Shown: positions 22,848 through 31,519, numbered from the stretch's first letter. The stretch is DNA of 33,766 nt from RGIG8767 sp045531685 (GCA_045531685.1 JAZSEL010000100.1:1-33766); one strand, 5' to 3'. The notes: generated by a model not told the origin, from the sequence alone. A program made the numbers and translations.

Positions 22848-23369
22848 TTAAATTTTTTCAGGTTCCGGATAATCGACACCAAATGTGTCCACTGTCATGG
22901 ATTTGATTCTCTGTTCTTCTAATGGACGGTCAGAGAAGTTGGTAGGAACTTCTGCAATTTTGTTTACAATATCCATACCTTCGATTACTTTACCAAAGGC
23001 AGCATAAGCGCCATCTAAATGCGGAGAGGTCTTATGCATAATAAAGAACTGGGAACCTGCAGAATCCGGATGCATGGCTCTTGCCATAGACAAGACACCT
23101 TCCGTATGCTTTAAGTCGTTTTTAAAACCATTCTGATTGAATTCGCCGGGAATGGTATAGCCCGGACCACCCATACCTGTTCCGTCAGGACATCCGCCCT
23201 GAATCATAAAACCTCTGATTACACGATGGAAAATAAGTCCGTCATAATAATTTTTCTGAATTAAGCTGATAAAGTTATTAACAGAAACCGGGGCGATTTC
23301 AGGATATAATTCTGCTTTCATTACGTCGCCGTTTTCCATTGTGATGGTTACAATTGGATTCTGTGCCAT
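22848..23369 (-). CDS. Cyclophilin-type peptidyl-prolyl cis-trans isomerase
   Basis: A 173-residue single-domain cyclophilin that speeds proline isomerisation in protein folding. Key parts: APVSVNNFISLIQKNYYDGL, FHRVIRGFMIQGGCPDGTGM with the catalytic Arg and FxxQGG, GVLSMARAMHPDSAGSQFFI, and LDGAYAAFGKVIEGMDIV. There is no signal peptide, so it is cytoplasmic. ATG 23369 is preceded by AAAGGAC on the minus strand. It is monocistronic, between its own promoter and terminator. Confidence 0.95.
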   Translation of the reverse strand: MAQNPIVTITMENGDVMKAELYPEIAPVSVNNFISLIQKNYYDGLIFHRVIRGFMIQGGCPDGTGMGGPGYTIPGEFNQNGFKNDLKHTEGVLSMARAMHPDSAGSQFFIMHKTSPHLDGAYAAFGKVIEGMDIVNKIAEVPTNFSDRPLEEQRIKSMTVDTFGVDYPEPEKI

Positions 23370-23404
23370 AAAACTAGTCCTTTCTATATAAATAGTGTAC
23401 CGTT

Positions 23405-23433
23405 ATTTTATCATACTATATCGCATTGTGCAA
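23405..23433 (-). promoter_or_regulatory. Putative sigma-A promoter of the cyclophilin gene
   Basis: On the minus strand TTGCAC (23433-23428) and TAAAAT (23410-23405) are separated by 17 bases. Confidence 0.65.
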
Positions 23434-23479
23434 AATGAATCCCGGTGGTATTCTAAAAAGGAAGAAAAGAGGAAATACT

Positions 23480-24394
23480 ATGTTAAAACGGGTCACATTG
23501 ATTTTAACAAAAGAATACAGAAACAAACCTCAGGTAATATCGTCTCTTGAGTATTTTAAACGGAGCATGGAACAGGAAGGAATTACTGCAGCTTGGTATC
23601 CTGCGGAGGAGTGGGGACAAGAATGTCTGATTACCATGACAAAAGAGGATGCACAGGATGGAATCGAGTCCCGGGATGTGTTATATGTGGCAGATGAGAA
23701 AACAATTTTAAACATGTTACAGGATATGGGGTGTGATACAGTGGCCCTATACCATGAAGGGGTAGACGGGATATTGTCGGGAACCCAATATGCATTGGCA
23801 GGGTTAGAGGAGATTGATGCGGATTTTTTGAAAAAAGTGCATCAAAGGTATTGCAACATTCCCTGGGACATTACCCAAACGGAGAGATGCACTGTCCGGG
23901 AGATGGGACCGGAGGATTTGGAAGATTTATATGAACTGTATAAAGAACCGGAGGTAACCCGGTATACGGAAGCACTTTTTCAGGATAAGGAACAGGAAAA
24001 GCAGTATATTAAGGATTATATTGAGAATATATATAAATACTATGGATTCGGAACATGGCTCATTCATAGGAAAGAGGACGGCCGGTTAATTGGCCGGGCC
24101 GGGTTCAATTACAGACCGGGATTTGAGGAAGCAGAATTGGGATTTGTGATTGGATATCCGTATTGGCGTATGGGATATGCCTACGAGGTATGCCGTCATC
24201 TGCTTTTGATAGGACAGAAGGTGTTTGAACTGGAAAGGATACAGGCTTTGGTTGATGAGAACAATCTGGCTTCAATCGGTTTGCTTAGGAAACTGGGTTT
24301 TTCTTATAAAGAAGATGTTAGGATAGATAACCGTAAGTATCAGAGATACTTATATGAGAGTAACATGGATCAAACTTGCAATCCCATAGGTTAA
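23480..24394 (+). CDS. Two-domain GNAT acetyltransferase
   Basis: The 304-residue protein has a C-terminal GNAT domain of the RimJ/RimL type (about residues 138-295): TVREMGPEDLEDLYELYKEP, FGTWLIHRKEDGRLIGRAGF, AELGFVIGYPYWRMGYAYEV (the acetyl-CoA loop is YWRMGYA, a variant of RGKGYA) and VDENNLASIGLLRKLGF. The N-terminal ~135 residues form an alpha/beta region (SRDVLYVADEKTILNMLQDM, then CDTVALYHEG) that I cannot assign; it looks loosely like a HAD-type C-terminal half. ATG 23480 has AAGAGG as SD; the frame is open to 23426. The acceptor is unknown. Confidence 0.82.
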   Translation: MLKRVTLILTKEYRNKPQVISSLEYFKRSMEQEGITAAWYPAEEWGQECLITMTKEDAQDGIESRDVLYVADEKTILNMLQDMGCDTVALYHEGVDGILSGTQYALAGLEEIDADFLKKVHQRYCNIPWDITQTERCTVREMGPEDLEDLYELYKEPEVTRYTEALFQDKEQEKQYIKDYIENIYKYYGFGTWLIHRKEDGRLIGRAGFNYRPGFEEAELGFVIGYPYWRMGYAYEVCRHLLLIGQKVFELERIQALVDENNLASIGLLRKLGFSYKEDVRIDNRKYQRYLYESNMDQTCNPIG

Positions 24395-24434
24395 GACTTA
24401 TAATGAAGCAAAAATCACGCACAGGACGTAACGG

Positions 24435-26102
24435 ATGAGCAGTAAAAAAACAGGTGGATTCCTGATGCAGGCAGGCATTTTGGCGGCAGCGGGAATCATA
24501 GTCAGAATAATCGGAATTTTATACAGAAGCCCCCTGGTTGCTATTATTGGAGACGAAGGGAATGGATATTATAATACTGCGTATAATATTTATACGATTA
24601 TTCTTCTGATTTCTTCTTATAGTATACCTGCTGCTATTTCTAAGGTAATAGCGGCAAGACTGGCAAAAAAAGAATATCGCAATGCACAGAGGATTTTTTA
24701 CTGTTCCTTTCTCTATGTAATGGTGACGGGAGGAATCGGAAGTCTGCTGTGCTTTTGGGGAGCAGAAGTATTGGTTGGACAGAATTCGGCTACCGTACTT
24801 CGTGTGTTCGCTCCGACGATTTTCTTGTCCGGTTTATTAGGAGTATTGCGTGGCTATTTTCAGGCTCATCGGACCATGCTTCAGACCTCTTGTTCCCAGA
24901 TTATTGAGCAGATACTGAATGCAATTGTCAGTTTGCTTGCGGCGTATCTGTTAATGGGAGCCGTTGCCAATAAGGATACTACCACTCAGGCAATATATGG
25001 TGCCGTGGGAAGTGCATTGGGAACGGGAAGCGGTGTGTTAATCGCTCTTTTGTTCATGTGGCTGATATATTTGTTGAACCGTCCTTCCATTCAAAGACGG
25101 GTAACCAATGATAAAACAAAGGAAGTCTTAGGATATGGTGAAATTTTTAAAATTATTATTTTAATGGTTACACCGGTAGTGTTAAGTACCTTTATCTATA
25201 ATCTGAATACGGCTTCCAATTTGAAATTTTATCAGGAAATCATGCAGATTTTTAAGGGATATTCGGAGGCAGAAGCCACTACTAAATATGGACTGTATTC
25301 CGGGAAGGCCATGCAGATTATAAATATTCCCATTGCCATAGCTTCTTCCATGTCGGCAGCTATTATTCCTACCATTGCAAGAACCTATGAGGTAAAAGCG
25401 GGAAAAGAGACCAATGCCAAGATAGCCCAGGCTATTAAAGTAACCATGATGATTAGCATTCCTTCTTCCGTTGGACTTTTTGTTCTGGCAAAACCGGTGG
25501 TTATGTTGCTGTACCCGCAGAAGGCTACGGTGGACACAGTGGCACTTCTGATTCAGACGATGTCGGTTGCCGTTGTGTTCTATGGATTGTCTACCCTAAC
25601 CAATGCAGTATTGCAGGGAACAGGAAAGGTAAATAAACCGGTTACCCATGCCTTGCTTGCATGGCTTATTCAGACTCTTGTTTTGGTGCCGTTGCTTTTG
25701 TATACCGGATTGGATTTGTATTCGCTGTGTATTGCCACAGTGTTATACGCGTTCCTCATGTGTATGTTAAATGGACTTGCAATCCGTAAACATCTGCATT
25801 ACAGACAGGAAATGTTCCGTACCTTTGCCCTTCCGTTTATCGCTGCATTTTGGATGGGATTGGCAACAGGGGGAGTATACTATGGGACGGATGCGTTATT
25901 GGAGATCTTGGGAACAACTATGAATGTGGCGGTTTCCGATTATATGAGTAACATCATCTGCCTGATTCCGAGCCTTCTGGTGGCAGGGATAGTATACTTT
26001 ATGCTGGTAATAAAATTGGGGGCATTGAATCAAAATGAGTTGAAAGCAATGCCAAAAGGATATCTTTTATTGCGGATAGCCGGAAAACTTCACTTGATTT
26101 AG
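24435..26102 (+). CDS. MOP-superfamily flippase, MurJ/SpoVB/YtgP-like
   Basis: A 555-residue integral membrane protein with about 14 hydrophobic segments, starting KKTGGFLMQAGILAAAGIIV and RIIGILYRSPLVAIIGDEGN, the conserved N-terminus of SpoVB/YtgP-type polysaccharide flippases. These relatives of MurJ move lipid II or other lipid-linked sugars across the membrane. SGLLGVLRGYFQAHRTMLQT carries the conserved RGYFQG-like motif with Ala for Gly. Whether this is the essential lipid II flippase (YtgP/MurJ) or a sporulation paralogue (SpoVB) cannot be decided here. uppP, which recycles the same lipid carrier, lies 2 kb downstream. Confidence 0.88.
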   Translation: MSSKKTGGFLMQAGILAAAGIIVRIIGILYRSPLVAIIGDEGNGYYNTAYNIYTIILLISSYSIPAAISKVIAARLAKKEYRNAQRIFYCSFLYVMVTGGIGSLLCFWGAEVLVGQNSATVLRVFAPTIFLSGLLGVLRGYFQAHRTMLQTSCSQIIEQILNAIVSLLAAYLLMGAVANKDTTTQAIYGAVGSALGTGSGVLIALLFMWLIYLLNRPSIQRRVTNDKTKEVLGYGEIFKIIILMVTPVVLSTFIYNLNTASNLKFYQEIMQIFKGYSEAEATTKYGLYSGKAMQIINIPIAIASSMSAAIIPTIARTYEVKAGKETNAKIAQAIKVTMMISIPSSVGLFVLAKPVVMLLYPQKATVDTVALLIQTMSVAVVFYGLSTLTNAVLQGTGKVNKPVTHALLAWLIQTLVLVPLLLYTGLDLYSLCIATVLYAFLMCMLNGLAIRKHLHYRQEMFRTFALPFIAAFWMGLATGGVYYGTDALLEILGTTMNVAVSDYMSNIICLIPSLLVAGIVYFMLVIKLGALNQNELKAMPKGYLLLRIAGKLHLI

Positions 26103-26187
26103 ATGTGATTCATGAAAAAAAAGTGGATTTTTTATTAATATCGTTGTACAATAGTGTGATGTAATGACTCTATTTGGGAGATTTAAT

Positions 26188-27291
26188 ATGAAAAAAAGGG
26201 TGTTGGGCATACTTCTGGGCATTTGTGTTTGCGGCCTTTGTGCATGCGGACCGGTGCAGGAGGAAGAAATTGCCGGAGAGAGTATAGAAGAAACAACCAC
26301 AACAGAGGAGGAGCAGGTAGAGGAAGCGACGACGGTCAGTACATTGACAGGTCTTCCTACCACAGAAGAACTTCGTAACCAGAGACCTCTTGCTGTTATG
26401 TTAAATAATATCGTAGAAGGCTGTCCCCAGACAGGAACAGAAGAAGCTTCTATTATATATGAAGTTCCGGTAGAGGGACGTATTACCCGATTGATGGGTA
26501 TTTTTGAAGATTATGAGAGCCTTGATAAAATTGGTTATGTACGAAGCAGCCGTGACTATTTTGTATATTATGCCATGGAATACGATGCGTTGTATGCACA
26601 CTTCGGACAGGCAACGCCTTATGTGGGTGAATTGTTGAATTCGGATCGTGTGGATAATATCAGTGGTGCAGTTTCCGGAATTGAACGTCCGGCACCGAAT
26701 ACCTTCCATCGTTCCACAGACCGTAAGGCACCGCATAATGTATATGTGGATACGGAAGATTTAATGAAGGATATCACTAAGCTGGGATATCGTACGGAGC
26801 ATAACGATTCTTATACGGAGAAATTTACATTCGCAGAAAACGGAATCGCTTCTCTTTATCCGTCCGCAAAGGCGGCAACCGTATTATATCCGGGTGGAAA
26901 GAGTACGGATGCGGCTAACGGATTTTCCCGTGTAGAAGCAAGATTTGAATACAATGAAGAAGATGGCTTGTATTACCGTTACCAGTATGGGGACAAGCAT
27001 ATTGATGAAGCAACAGGCAATCAGCTTGCTGTAACCAATGTTATTTTCCAGTATTGTCATGGTGAAGTGCGTGATGAGAATGATTATCTTGCATTCGGAT
27101 GTCATGGAGATAATGGATATAAGGTACAGGTTTTTACAGAAGGTAAGATGGTGGAAGGAACCTGGAGACGTGTTGATGATGCTCCGGCTGAGTATTTGGA
27201 CGAGAATGGAGAGCCGATACCAATTAATCCGGGAAAAACCTGGATTTGCATTGTATGGGACGAGTATGGTCAGGATGTTGTGATTGAATAA
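26188..27291 (+). CDS. DUF3048 lipoprotein (YerB-like)
   Basis: A 367-residue secreted lipoprotein: basic start MKKRVLGILLG, hydrophobic core and lipobox LCAC (Cys near residue 22), then a Glu/Thr-rich linker (ESIEETTTTEEEQVEEATT) and the DUF3048 domain, with LTGLPTTEELRNQRPLAVML, GYVRSSRDYFVYYAMEYDAL and HFGQATPYV near its start and NPGKTWICIVWDEYGQDVVI at the C-terminus. Function is not established; Bacillus YerB is a relative. ATG 26188 follows GGGAG at seven bases; the frame is open to 26164. The product is anchored on the outer face of the membrane. Confidence 0.87.
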   Translation: MKKRVLGILLGICVCGLCACGPVQEEEIAGESIEETTTTEEEQVEEATTVSTLTGLPTTEELRNQRPLAVMLNNIVEGCPQTGTEEASIIYEVPVEGRITRLMGIFEDYESLDKIGYVRSSRDYFVYYAMEYDALYAHFGQATPYVGELLNSDRVDNISGAVSGIERPAPNTFHRSTDRKAPHNVYVDTEDLMKDITKLGYRTEHNDSYTEKFTFAENGIASLYPSAKAATVLYPGGKSTDAANGFSRVEARFEYNEEDGLYYRYQYGDKHIDEATGNQLAVTNVIFQYCHGEVRDENDYLAFGCHGDNGYKVQVFTEGKMVEGTWRRVDDAPAEYLDENGEPIPINPGKTWICIVWDEYGQDVVIE

Positions 27292-27327
27292 TTTACGATA
27301 CATGTTGCCTGTAAAATGGAGGGAACA

Positions 27328-28095
27328 ATGAAAAAAATATGGAATAGTTTTTTGATGGCGTTTTCCACATATTCCATTAGTCCTAAGACTAGGATGGAAA
27401 GAACAAAAGAGAATACAGTATTTATTTTAGTGTTTATACCGTTAATCGGTGCCATTATCGGAGCAGTAATAAGTGGATGGGCAGTTGCATATCCTTATTT
27501 ATGTGATGAAAAGGTTCTTCCTGCAGTTGTGGGAGCGGTATTGCCTAGTATTTTATCCGGCGGTGCCCATTTGGACGGATTTTTCCGTACGGTTGACGCT
27601 ATTTGTTCCCATCAGCCTCGGGAGAGAAAGTTACAGATATTGGAAGATTCCCATGGCGGATATTTTGCAATCATCGTATGTGTTTGCTATTTTATGTTGG
27701 GAATCGGTATTTGGAGTGAGATGCCGGTTGACGGACTGTTTATATTGGCTTACGGATTTATCATGTCCAGAGCATTATATGGTTTTTCTATTTTAGCCTG
27801 TAAGCATGCCAAGGAGAGCAAATGCTCCGTATATTTGCCGGAAGGAATTCTTAAATACGTGCAGATTTTTATTATGCTCATTTATGTAGGATTTGCAGCT
27901 GTATCCATGTTGAATCTTAAAAGAGAAATCGGTATCGCATGTATTCTTGGCGCGGCGGTTTCATTTATTTATTACATAATCGTTTCTTACAAGGAATTTG
28001 GCGGTATAACAGAAGACAGTGCAGGATTCTTTGTACAGATTTGTGAAGTGGCTATTCCTCTTGCGGCATTAATCGCATATAAGCGTTGGTGGTAG
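27328..28095 (+). CDS. CobS-like protein (adenosylcobinamide-GDP ribazoletransferase family), diverged
   Basis: A 255-residue membrane protein with 6-7 hydrophobic helices. The family motif is SGGAHLDGFFRTVDAICSH at about residues 77-95, followed by REKxLxIL-like RERKLQILEDSHGGYFA and, near the C-terminus, FGGITEDSAGF. CobS joins adenosylcobinamide-GDP and alpha-ribazole in the last steps of B12 assembly. In relatives the motif is HxDGxxDTxDA; here the middle Asp is Arg87 (H81, D83 and D90 are kept), so activity is uncertain. No other cobalamin gene or cobalamin riboswitch is seen in the window. SD GGAGGG precedes ATG 27328. Confidence 0.75.
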   Translation: MKKIWNSFLMAFSTYSISPKTRMERTKENTVFILVFIPLIGAIIGAVISGWAVAYPYLCDEKVLPAVVGAVLPSILSGGAHLDGFFRTVDAICSHQPRERKLQILEDSHGGYFAIIVCVCYFMLGIGIWSEMPVDGLFILAYGFIMSRALYGFSILACKHAKESKCSVYLPEGILKYVQIFIMLIYVGFAAVSMLNLKREIGIACILGAAVSFIYYIIVSYKEFGGITEDSAGFFVQICEVAIPLAALIAYKRWW

Positions 28096-28142
28096 GAATC
28101 CGGCTTTAAGCAAGAAACAAATTTTGAGAGTTACGGAATGCA

Positions 28143-28176
28143 AAGGATGTCTGTTTTATAGACATCCTTATTTTTT
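28143..28176 (+). terminator. Rho-independent terminator after the CobS-like gene
   Basis: AAGGATGTCT (28143-28152) pairs with AGACATCCTT (28160-28169), followed by A and six T. The uppP gene begins 20 bases later. Confidence 0.9.
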
Positions 28177-28196
28177 CCATAAGAAAGGAAGGAAAT

Positions 28197-29021
28197 ATGG
28201 CAGAAATTTTAAAAACCATCTTATTTGGAATCGTTCAGGGAATTACGGAATGGCTTCCGATTAGTAGTACGGGACATATGATTCTGTTAAATGAATTTGT
28301 GACACTGGATGTTTCTCCGGAATTTTGGGAAATGTTTAAGGTAGTAATCCAGTTTGGTTCTATACTGGCAGTGGTATTGGTCTTTTGGAAGCGGTTGTTT
28401 CCGTTTGATTTGAAATCAAAGAATCCAATCCGTGAAGATGTTATCCGTATGTGGTTGAAAGTGGTGGTGGGATGCATTCCTGCCGGACTTTTGGTTGTGT
28501 TTGGTTTGGATGAAGTATGCGATGCCCTGTTTCAGAACTACCTGACGGTGTCAATTATGCTGATACTCGTGGGTGCATTGTTTATTTTGATTGAAAACAA
28601 CAGTAAGAACAAAGAATTTAAAATAACCGAGATATCGCAGCTTACGTACAAAACCGCATTTATTATTGGTATTTTCCAATTGATTGCGGCGGTGTTTCCG
28701 GGAACATCACGTTCCGGTGCCACGATTGTGGGTGCATTGCTGTTAGGTGTATCCAGAGTAACGGCTGCTGAGTTTACTTTTTTCCTTGCAGTACCAACTA
28801 TGTTAGGCGCCAGTCTTCTTAAGCTGCTTAAATTCGGATTTTCATTTACGGGAATGGAGCTTGCTATTTTACTGGTAGGCATGGTAGTTGCCTTTGTGGT
28901 TTCTGTTGTGGTTATCCGCTTCCTTATGGATTATGTAAAACGGCATGATTTCAAGGTGTTTGGCTGGTACCGCATTGTTCTTGGTATCGTTGTAATCGCA
29001 TATTTTATATTATTTGCATAA
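28197..29021 (+). CDS. uppP: Undecaprenyl-diphosphatase
   Basis: A 274-residue membrane enzyme (UppP/BacA) that dephosphorylates undecaprenyl pyrophosphate so the lipid carrier can be reused in wall synthesis; excess confers bacitracin resistance. The two active-site regions are present: GITEWLPISSTGHMIL near the N-terminus (Glu and Ser residues) and VFPGTSRSGATI (PGxSRSxxT). About eight hydrophobic helices follow the family layout. SD AAGGAAGG precedes ATG 28197. It lies behind a terminator, so its promoter is probably in or before the short gap after the CobS-like gene. Confidence 0.96.
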   Translation: MAEILKTILFGIVQGITEWLPISSTGHMILLNEFVTLDVSPEFWEMFKVVIQFGSILAVVLVFWKRLFPFDLKSKNPIREDVIRMWLKVVVGCIPAGLLVVFGLDEVCDALFQNYLTVSIMLILVGALFILIENNSKNKEFKITEISQLTYKTAFIIGIFQLIAAVFPGTSRSGATIVGALLLGVSRVTAAEFTFFLAVPTMLGASLLKLLKFGFSFTGMELAILLVGMVVAFVVSVVVIRFLMDYVKRHDFKVFGWYRIVLGIVVIAYFILFA

Positions 29022-29193
29022 AGAATGTCATTTTTTTACAAATTCTTTGGTCAGAGGGTGCATTGACACTGTTTTTTTTCTAATATAAACTCTAAAAGTG
29101 TTGACATAGAATGAGATATTGACTTGTGACAGAATACATAGAATGACAAAGGATAGTCGTATAACTCGGGTATAATGAAAGGAAAGAGTGATT

Positions 29194-29631
29194 ATGAGCA
29201 CAACAAAGAAAGTAGCAACCGTTAAGAAGGCAGTAGCAGTAAAGCCGGTAGAAGTAAAAGAAGAAGTGAAAGCAGCAGTAGTTGCAGAAGTAAAGGCAGA
29301 AGAAAAAGCACCTGCAAAGAAGGCACCGGCTAAGAAAGCACCTGCAAAGAAGGAAACTGTAAAAGAAGCAAAGGCACCTGCAAAGAAGCCGGCTGCTAAG
29401 AAGACTGCAACAAAGAAAGCAGCAAAGGCAGCAGCAGTGAAAGTAGCAATCCAGTTCGCAGATAAGAACTACACAGCAGAAGATTTAGCTAAGATTGCAA
29501 ATGATGTATGGGTATATGACTACGGCAAAGACGTAGCGGACTTAAAGGATGTTCAGTTATACGTTAAACCGGAAGAGAGCAAAGTATACTACGTATTCAA
29601 CAATGAAATCGCAGGCGATTTCAATATTTAG
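29194..29631 (+). CDS. Lys/Ala-rich histone-H1-like tail with DUF6465-type domain
   Basis: A 145-residue protein of two parts. The N-terminal ~88 residues are low complexity and strongly basic: KKVATVKKAVAVKPVEVKEE, then KAPAKKAPAKKAPAKKETVK and PAKKPAAKKTATKKAAKAAA, closely like the PAKK tails of histone H1 and bacterial H1-like proteins, suggesting nucleic acid binding. The C-terminal ~57 residues (VAIQFADKNYTAEDLAKIAN through YVKPEESKVYYVFNNEIAGD) are a small alpha/beta domain that I associate with DUF6465 of Lachnospiraceae. No enzymatic motif is visible. ATG 29194 follows AAAGGAAAGAG. It is monocistronic with a strong terminator. Target and function are unknown. Confidence 0.7.
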   Translation: MSTTKKVATVKKAVAVKPVEVKEEVKAAVVAEVKAEEKAPAKKAPAKKAPAKKETVKEAKAPAKKPAAKKTATKKAAKAAAVKVAIQFADKNYTAEDLAKIANDVWVYDYGKDVADLKDVQLYVKPEESKVYYVFNNEIAGDFNI

Positions 29632-29704
29632 AAAAAAGTTTCTAAATATTGACGCTCCGCGAGAATGCGGACTCTTATTTGAATAGTCCTTTTAATAGGA
29701 AGGA

Positions 29705-29734
29705 AACGGATTGCCAATTGGTAATCCGTTTTTT
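29705..29734 (+). terminator. Rho-independent terminator after the DUF6465-type gene
   Basis: ACGGATTGCC (29706-29715) pairs with GGTAATCCGT (29720-29729; loop AATT), followed by six T. It insulates the heat-shock operon from upstream transcription. Confidence 0.92.
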
Positions 29735-29768
29735 ATATATTTTTAATAATTTATTTCAAAAGAATTTG

Positions 29769-29797
29769 TTGACAATAGATAGTGACAGTGCTATCTT
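29769..29797 (+). promoter_or_regulatory. Sigma-A promoter of the hrcA-grpE-dnaK-dnaJ operon
   Basis: A consensus TTGACA (29769-29774) and TATCTT (29792-29797) are separated by 17 bases. The start would be near 29804, just before the CIRCE operator, the usual arrangement for HrcA repression. Confidence 0.85.
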
Positions 29798-29811
29798 TTG
29801 TCTAGAAGATG

Positions 29812-29838
29812 TTAGCACTCGTTTGGTTCGAGTGCTAA
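29812..29838 (+). promoter_or_regulatory. CIRCE operator (HrcA binding site)
   Basis: TTAGCACTC (29812-29820), nine bases, then GAGTGCTAA (29830-29838): a perfect match to the CIRCE inverted repeat. HrcA, encoded by the next gene, binds it and represses the operon until heat stress titrates GroE away. Confidence 0.97.
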
Positions 29839-29861
29839 TAAAGAAGCGGGAGGTGATTCGG

Positions 29862-30890
29862 ATGAAGTTAGATGAAAGAAAAATGAAGATTCTGCAAGCC
29901 ATTATTCGTAATTACCTTGAGACGGGGGAACCGGTAGGAAGCCGGACCATTTCCAAATATACCGATTTGAATCTAAGTAGTGCCACCATCCGTAATGAGA
30001 TGGCAGACTTAGAGGAGATGGGTTATATTTTACAGCCCCATACTTCTGCCGGACGGATTCCTTCCGATAGAGGATACCGCTTATATGTTGATTTGATGAT
30101 GAAGGAAAAAGAGCAGGAGGTTAACGAGTTAAAGGAACTTCTGCTGGAGAAGGAAGATAAGCTGGACCATTTGTTGAAGCAGACGGCAAAGCTTCTTGCG
30201 GTAAATACCAATTATGCGACCATGGTATCGGCACCAAGCATACATCAGAACAAACTCAAATTCCTTCAGCTTTCCCGTGTAGAGAAGAATCAGATTCTTG
30301 CAGTAATTGTAATTGAAGGCAATGTGATTAAAAATACCATATTAAATGTGGATGAGGTATTAACCGATGAGACATTGCTCAAGCTGAATATCCTTTTGAA
30401 TACCCATTTAAACGGATTGTCCATTGATGAAATCAATCTGGCAATGATTTCCGCATTGAAAAAGCAGGCGGGTATTCACAGTGAGATTATCAGTGAAGTG
30501 ATTGACGCTGTAGCAGAAGCCATTAAGGCGGATGAAGATTTAGAAATTTACACAAGCGGAACCAATAACATTTTTAAATATCCGGAATTGGCAGATAACA
30601 GAAGAGCCAGTGAGTTGATTACCACCTTTGAAGAAAAGCAAGTGTTAACCGAATTGGTGCATGAGACATTGGCGGATGAGAACAATACAGGAATTCAGGT
30701 ATACATCGGTAATGAGTCTCCGGTTCAGGGCATGAAAGATTGCAGTATTGTAACAGCTACCTATGAATTGGGAGGCGGTATGAAGGGTACCATAGGTATT
30801 ATCGGTCCAAAGCGTATGGACTATGATAAGGTTGTGGATAATCTAAAGACCGTAATGCACCAGTTGGATTCATTATATAAGAAAGAATAA
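29862..30890 (+). CDS. hrcA: Heat-inducible transcription repressor HrcA
   Basis: A 342-residue HrcA. The N-terminal winged-helix is MKLDERKMKILQAIIRNYLE, then EPVGSRTISKYTDLNLSSAT and IRNEMADLEEMGYILQPHTS; the rest is the GAF-like and dimerisation region with TNNIFKYPEL and the final GGGMKGTIGIIGPKRMDYDK block. The frame is open to 29649, but the SD GGGAGGT in front of ATG 29862, together with the CIRCE site upstream, fixes the start. The stop overlaps the possible grpE start by one base (TAATG), so translation is probably coupled. Confidence 0.97.
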   Translation: MKLDERKMKILQAIIRNYLETGEPVGSRTISKYTDLNLSSATIRNEMADLEEMGYILQPHTSAGRIPSDRGYRLYVDLMMKEKEQEVNELKELLLEKEDKLDHLLKQTAKLLAVNTNYATMVSAPSIHQNKLKFLQLSRVEKNQILAVIVIEGNVIKNTILNVDEVLTDETLLKLNILLNTHLNGLSIDEINLAMISALKKQAGIHSEIISEVIDAVAEAIKADEDLEIYTSGTNNIFKYPELADNRRASELITTFEEKQVLTELVHETLADENNTGIQVYIGNESPVQGMKDCSIVTATYELGGGMKGTIGIIGPKRMDYDKVVDNLKTVMHQLDSLYKKE

Positions 30891-31519
30891 TGACAGAAAG
30901 GATGAATATAGTGTCAGAACAGGAAAAAGAGATTTTAGAGGAAACTGCTGAAGAAAACGGTACAGAAGAAAGCGTTGCATCTCAGGAGACAACCGAAACA
31001 GCAGAAACAACCGAAGCAGAGGCAGCGGAAGCAAAAGAGAAGAAAGGTCTTGGAAAAAAGAAAAAGACGGACAAAAAGGCAGAAGCCTACGAAGCAAAGA
31101 TTACAGAGCTGGATGACAGAGTAAAGCGTCAGATGGCAGAGTTTGAGAATTTCCGCAAACGTACGGAAAAAGAAAAGGCGACCATGTTCGAGATGGGAGC
31201 AAAGAGTGTAGTAGAGAAGATTCTTCCGGTGGTTGACAATTTTGAAAGAGGATTGAATGCAATTCCTGAGGAAGAGAAGAATTCTCCGTTTGCAGAAGGA
31301 ATGAACATGATTTACAAGCAGCTGATGACAGAGCTTGAGAATCTTGGAGTAAAGCCAATTGAGGCAGTGGGTAAGGAGTTCGACCCAAATCTTCATAATG
31401 CGGTGATGCAGGTAGAGAGTGAAGAATATGAAGAAGGCGTAATCGCCCAGGAACTTTTAAAGGGCTATATGTACCGTGATACCGTTGTAAGATACAGCAT
31501 GGTTGCGGTTGCACAATAG
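30890..31519 (+). CDS. grpE: Nucleotide exchange factor GrpE
   Basis: A 209-residue GrpE, the ADP-release factor of DnaK. An acidic and Ala/Thr/Glu-rich N-terminal tail (TAEENGTEESVASQETTETA) is followed by the long dimer helix (QMAEFENFRKRTEKEKATMF), VVEKILPVVDNFERGL, and the C-terminal beta wing with FDPNLHNAVMQVESEEYEEG and GYMYRDTVVRYSMVAV. ATG 30890 overlaps the hrcA stop. GTG 30911 is a good alternative since AGAAAGGA lies eight bases before it, giving 202 residues. Confidence 0.95.
   Translation: MTERMNIVSEQEKEILEETAEENGTEESVASQETTETAETTEAEAAEAKEKKGLGKKKKTDKKAEAYEAKITELDDRVKRQMAEFENFRKRTEKEKATMFEMGAKSVVEKILPVVDNFERGLNAIPEEEKNSPFAEGMNMIYKQLMTELENLGVKPIEAVGKEFDPNLHNAVMQVESEEYEEGVIAQELLKGYMYRDTVVRYSMVAVAQ

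Noticed and set aside
27292..27327. Cobalamin riboswitch upstream of the CobS-like gene
   Set aside because: Only 36 bases separate it from the DUF3048 gene, with no B12-box-like sequence.
29041..29193. Promoter of the DUF6465-type gene from TTGACA at 29063 or 29101, or TATAAT at 29171
   Set aside because: None pairs with a good partner box at 16-18 bases, so no specific promoter is reported although one must exist.
30935..31514. Long minus-strand ORFs of 153 and 137 residues within grpE
   Set aside because: Cys/Leu/Phe/Ser-rich translations are antisense shadows of the Glu/Lys-rich grpE; there is no SD or homology.
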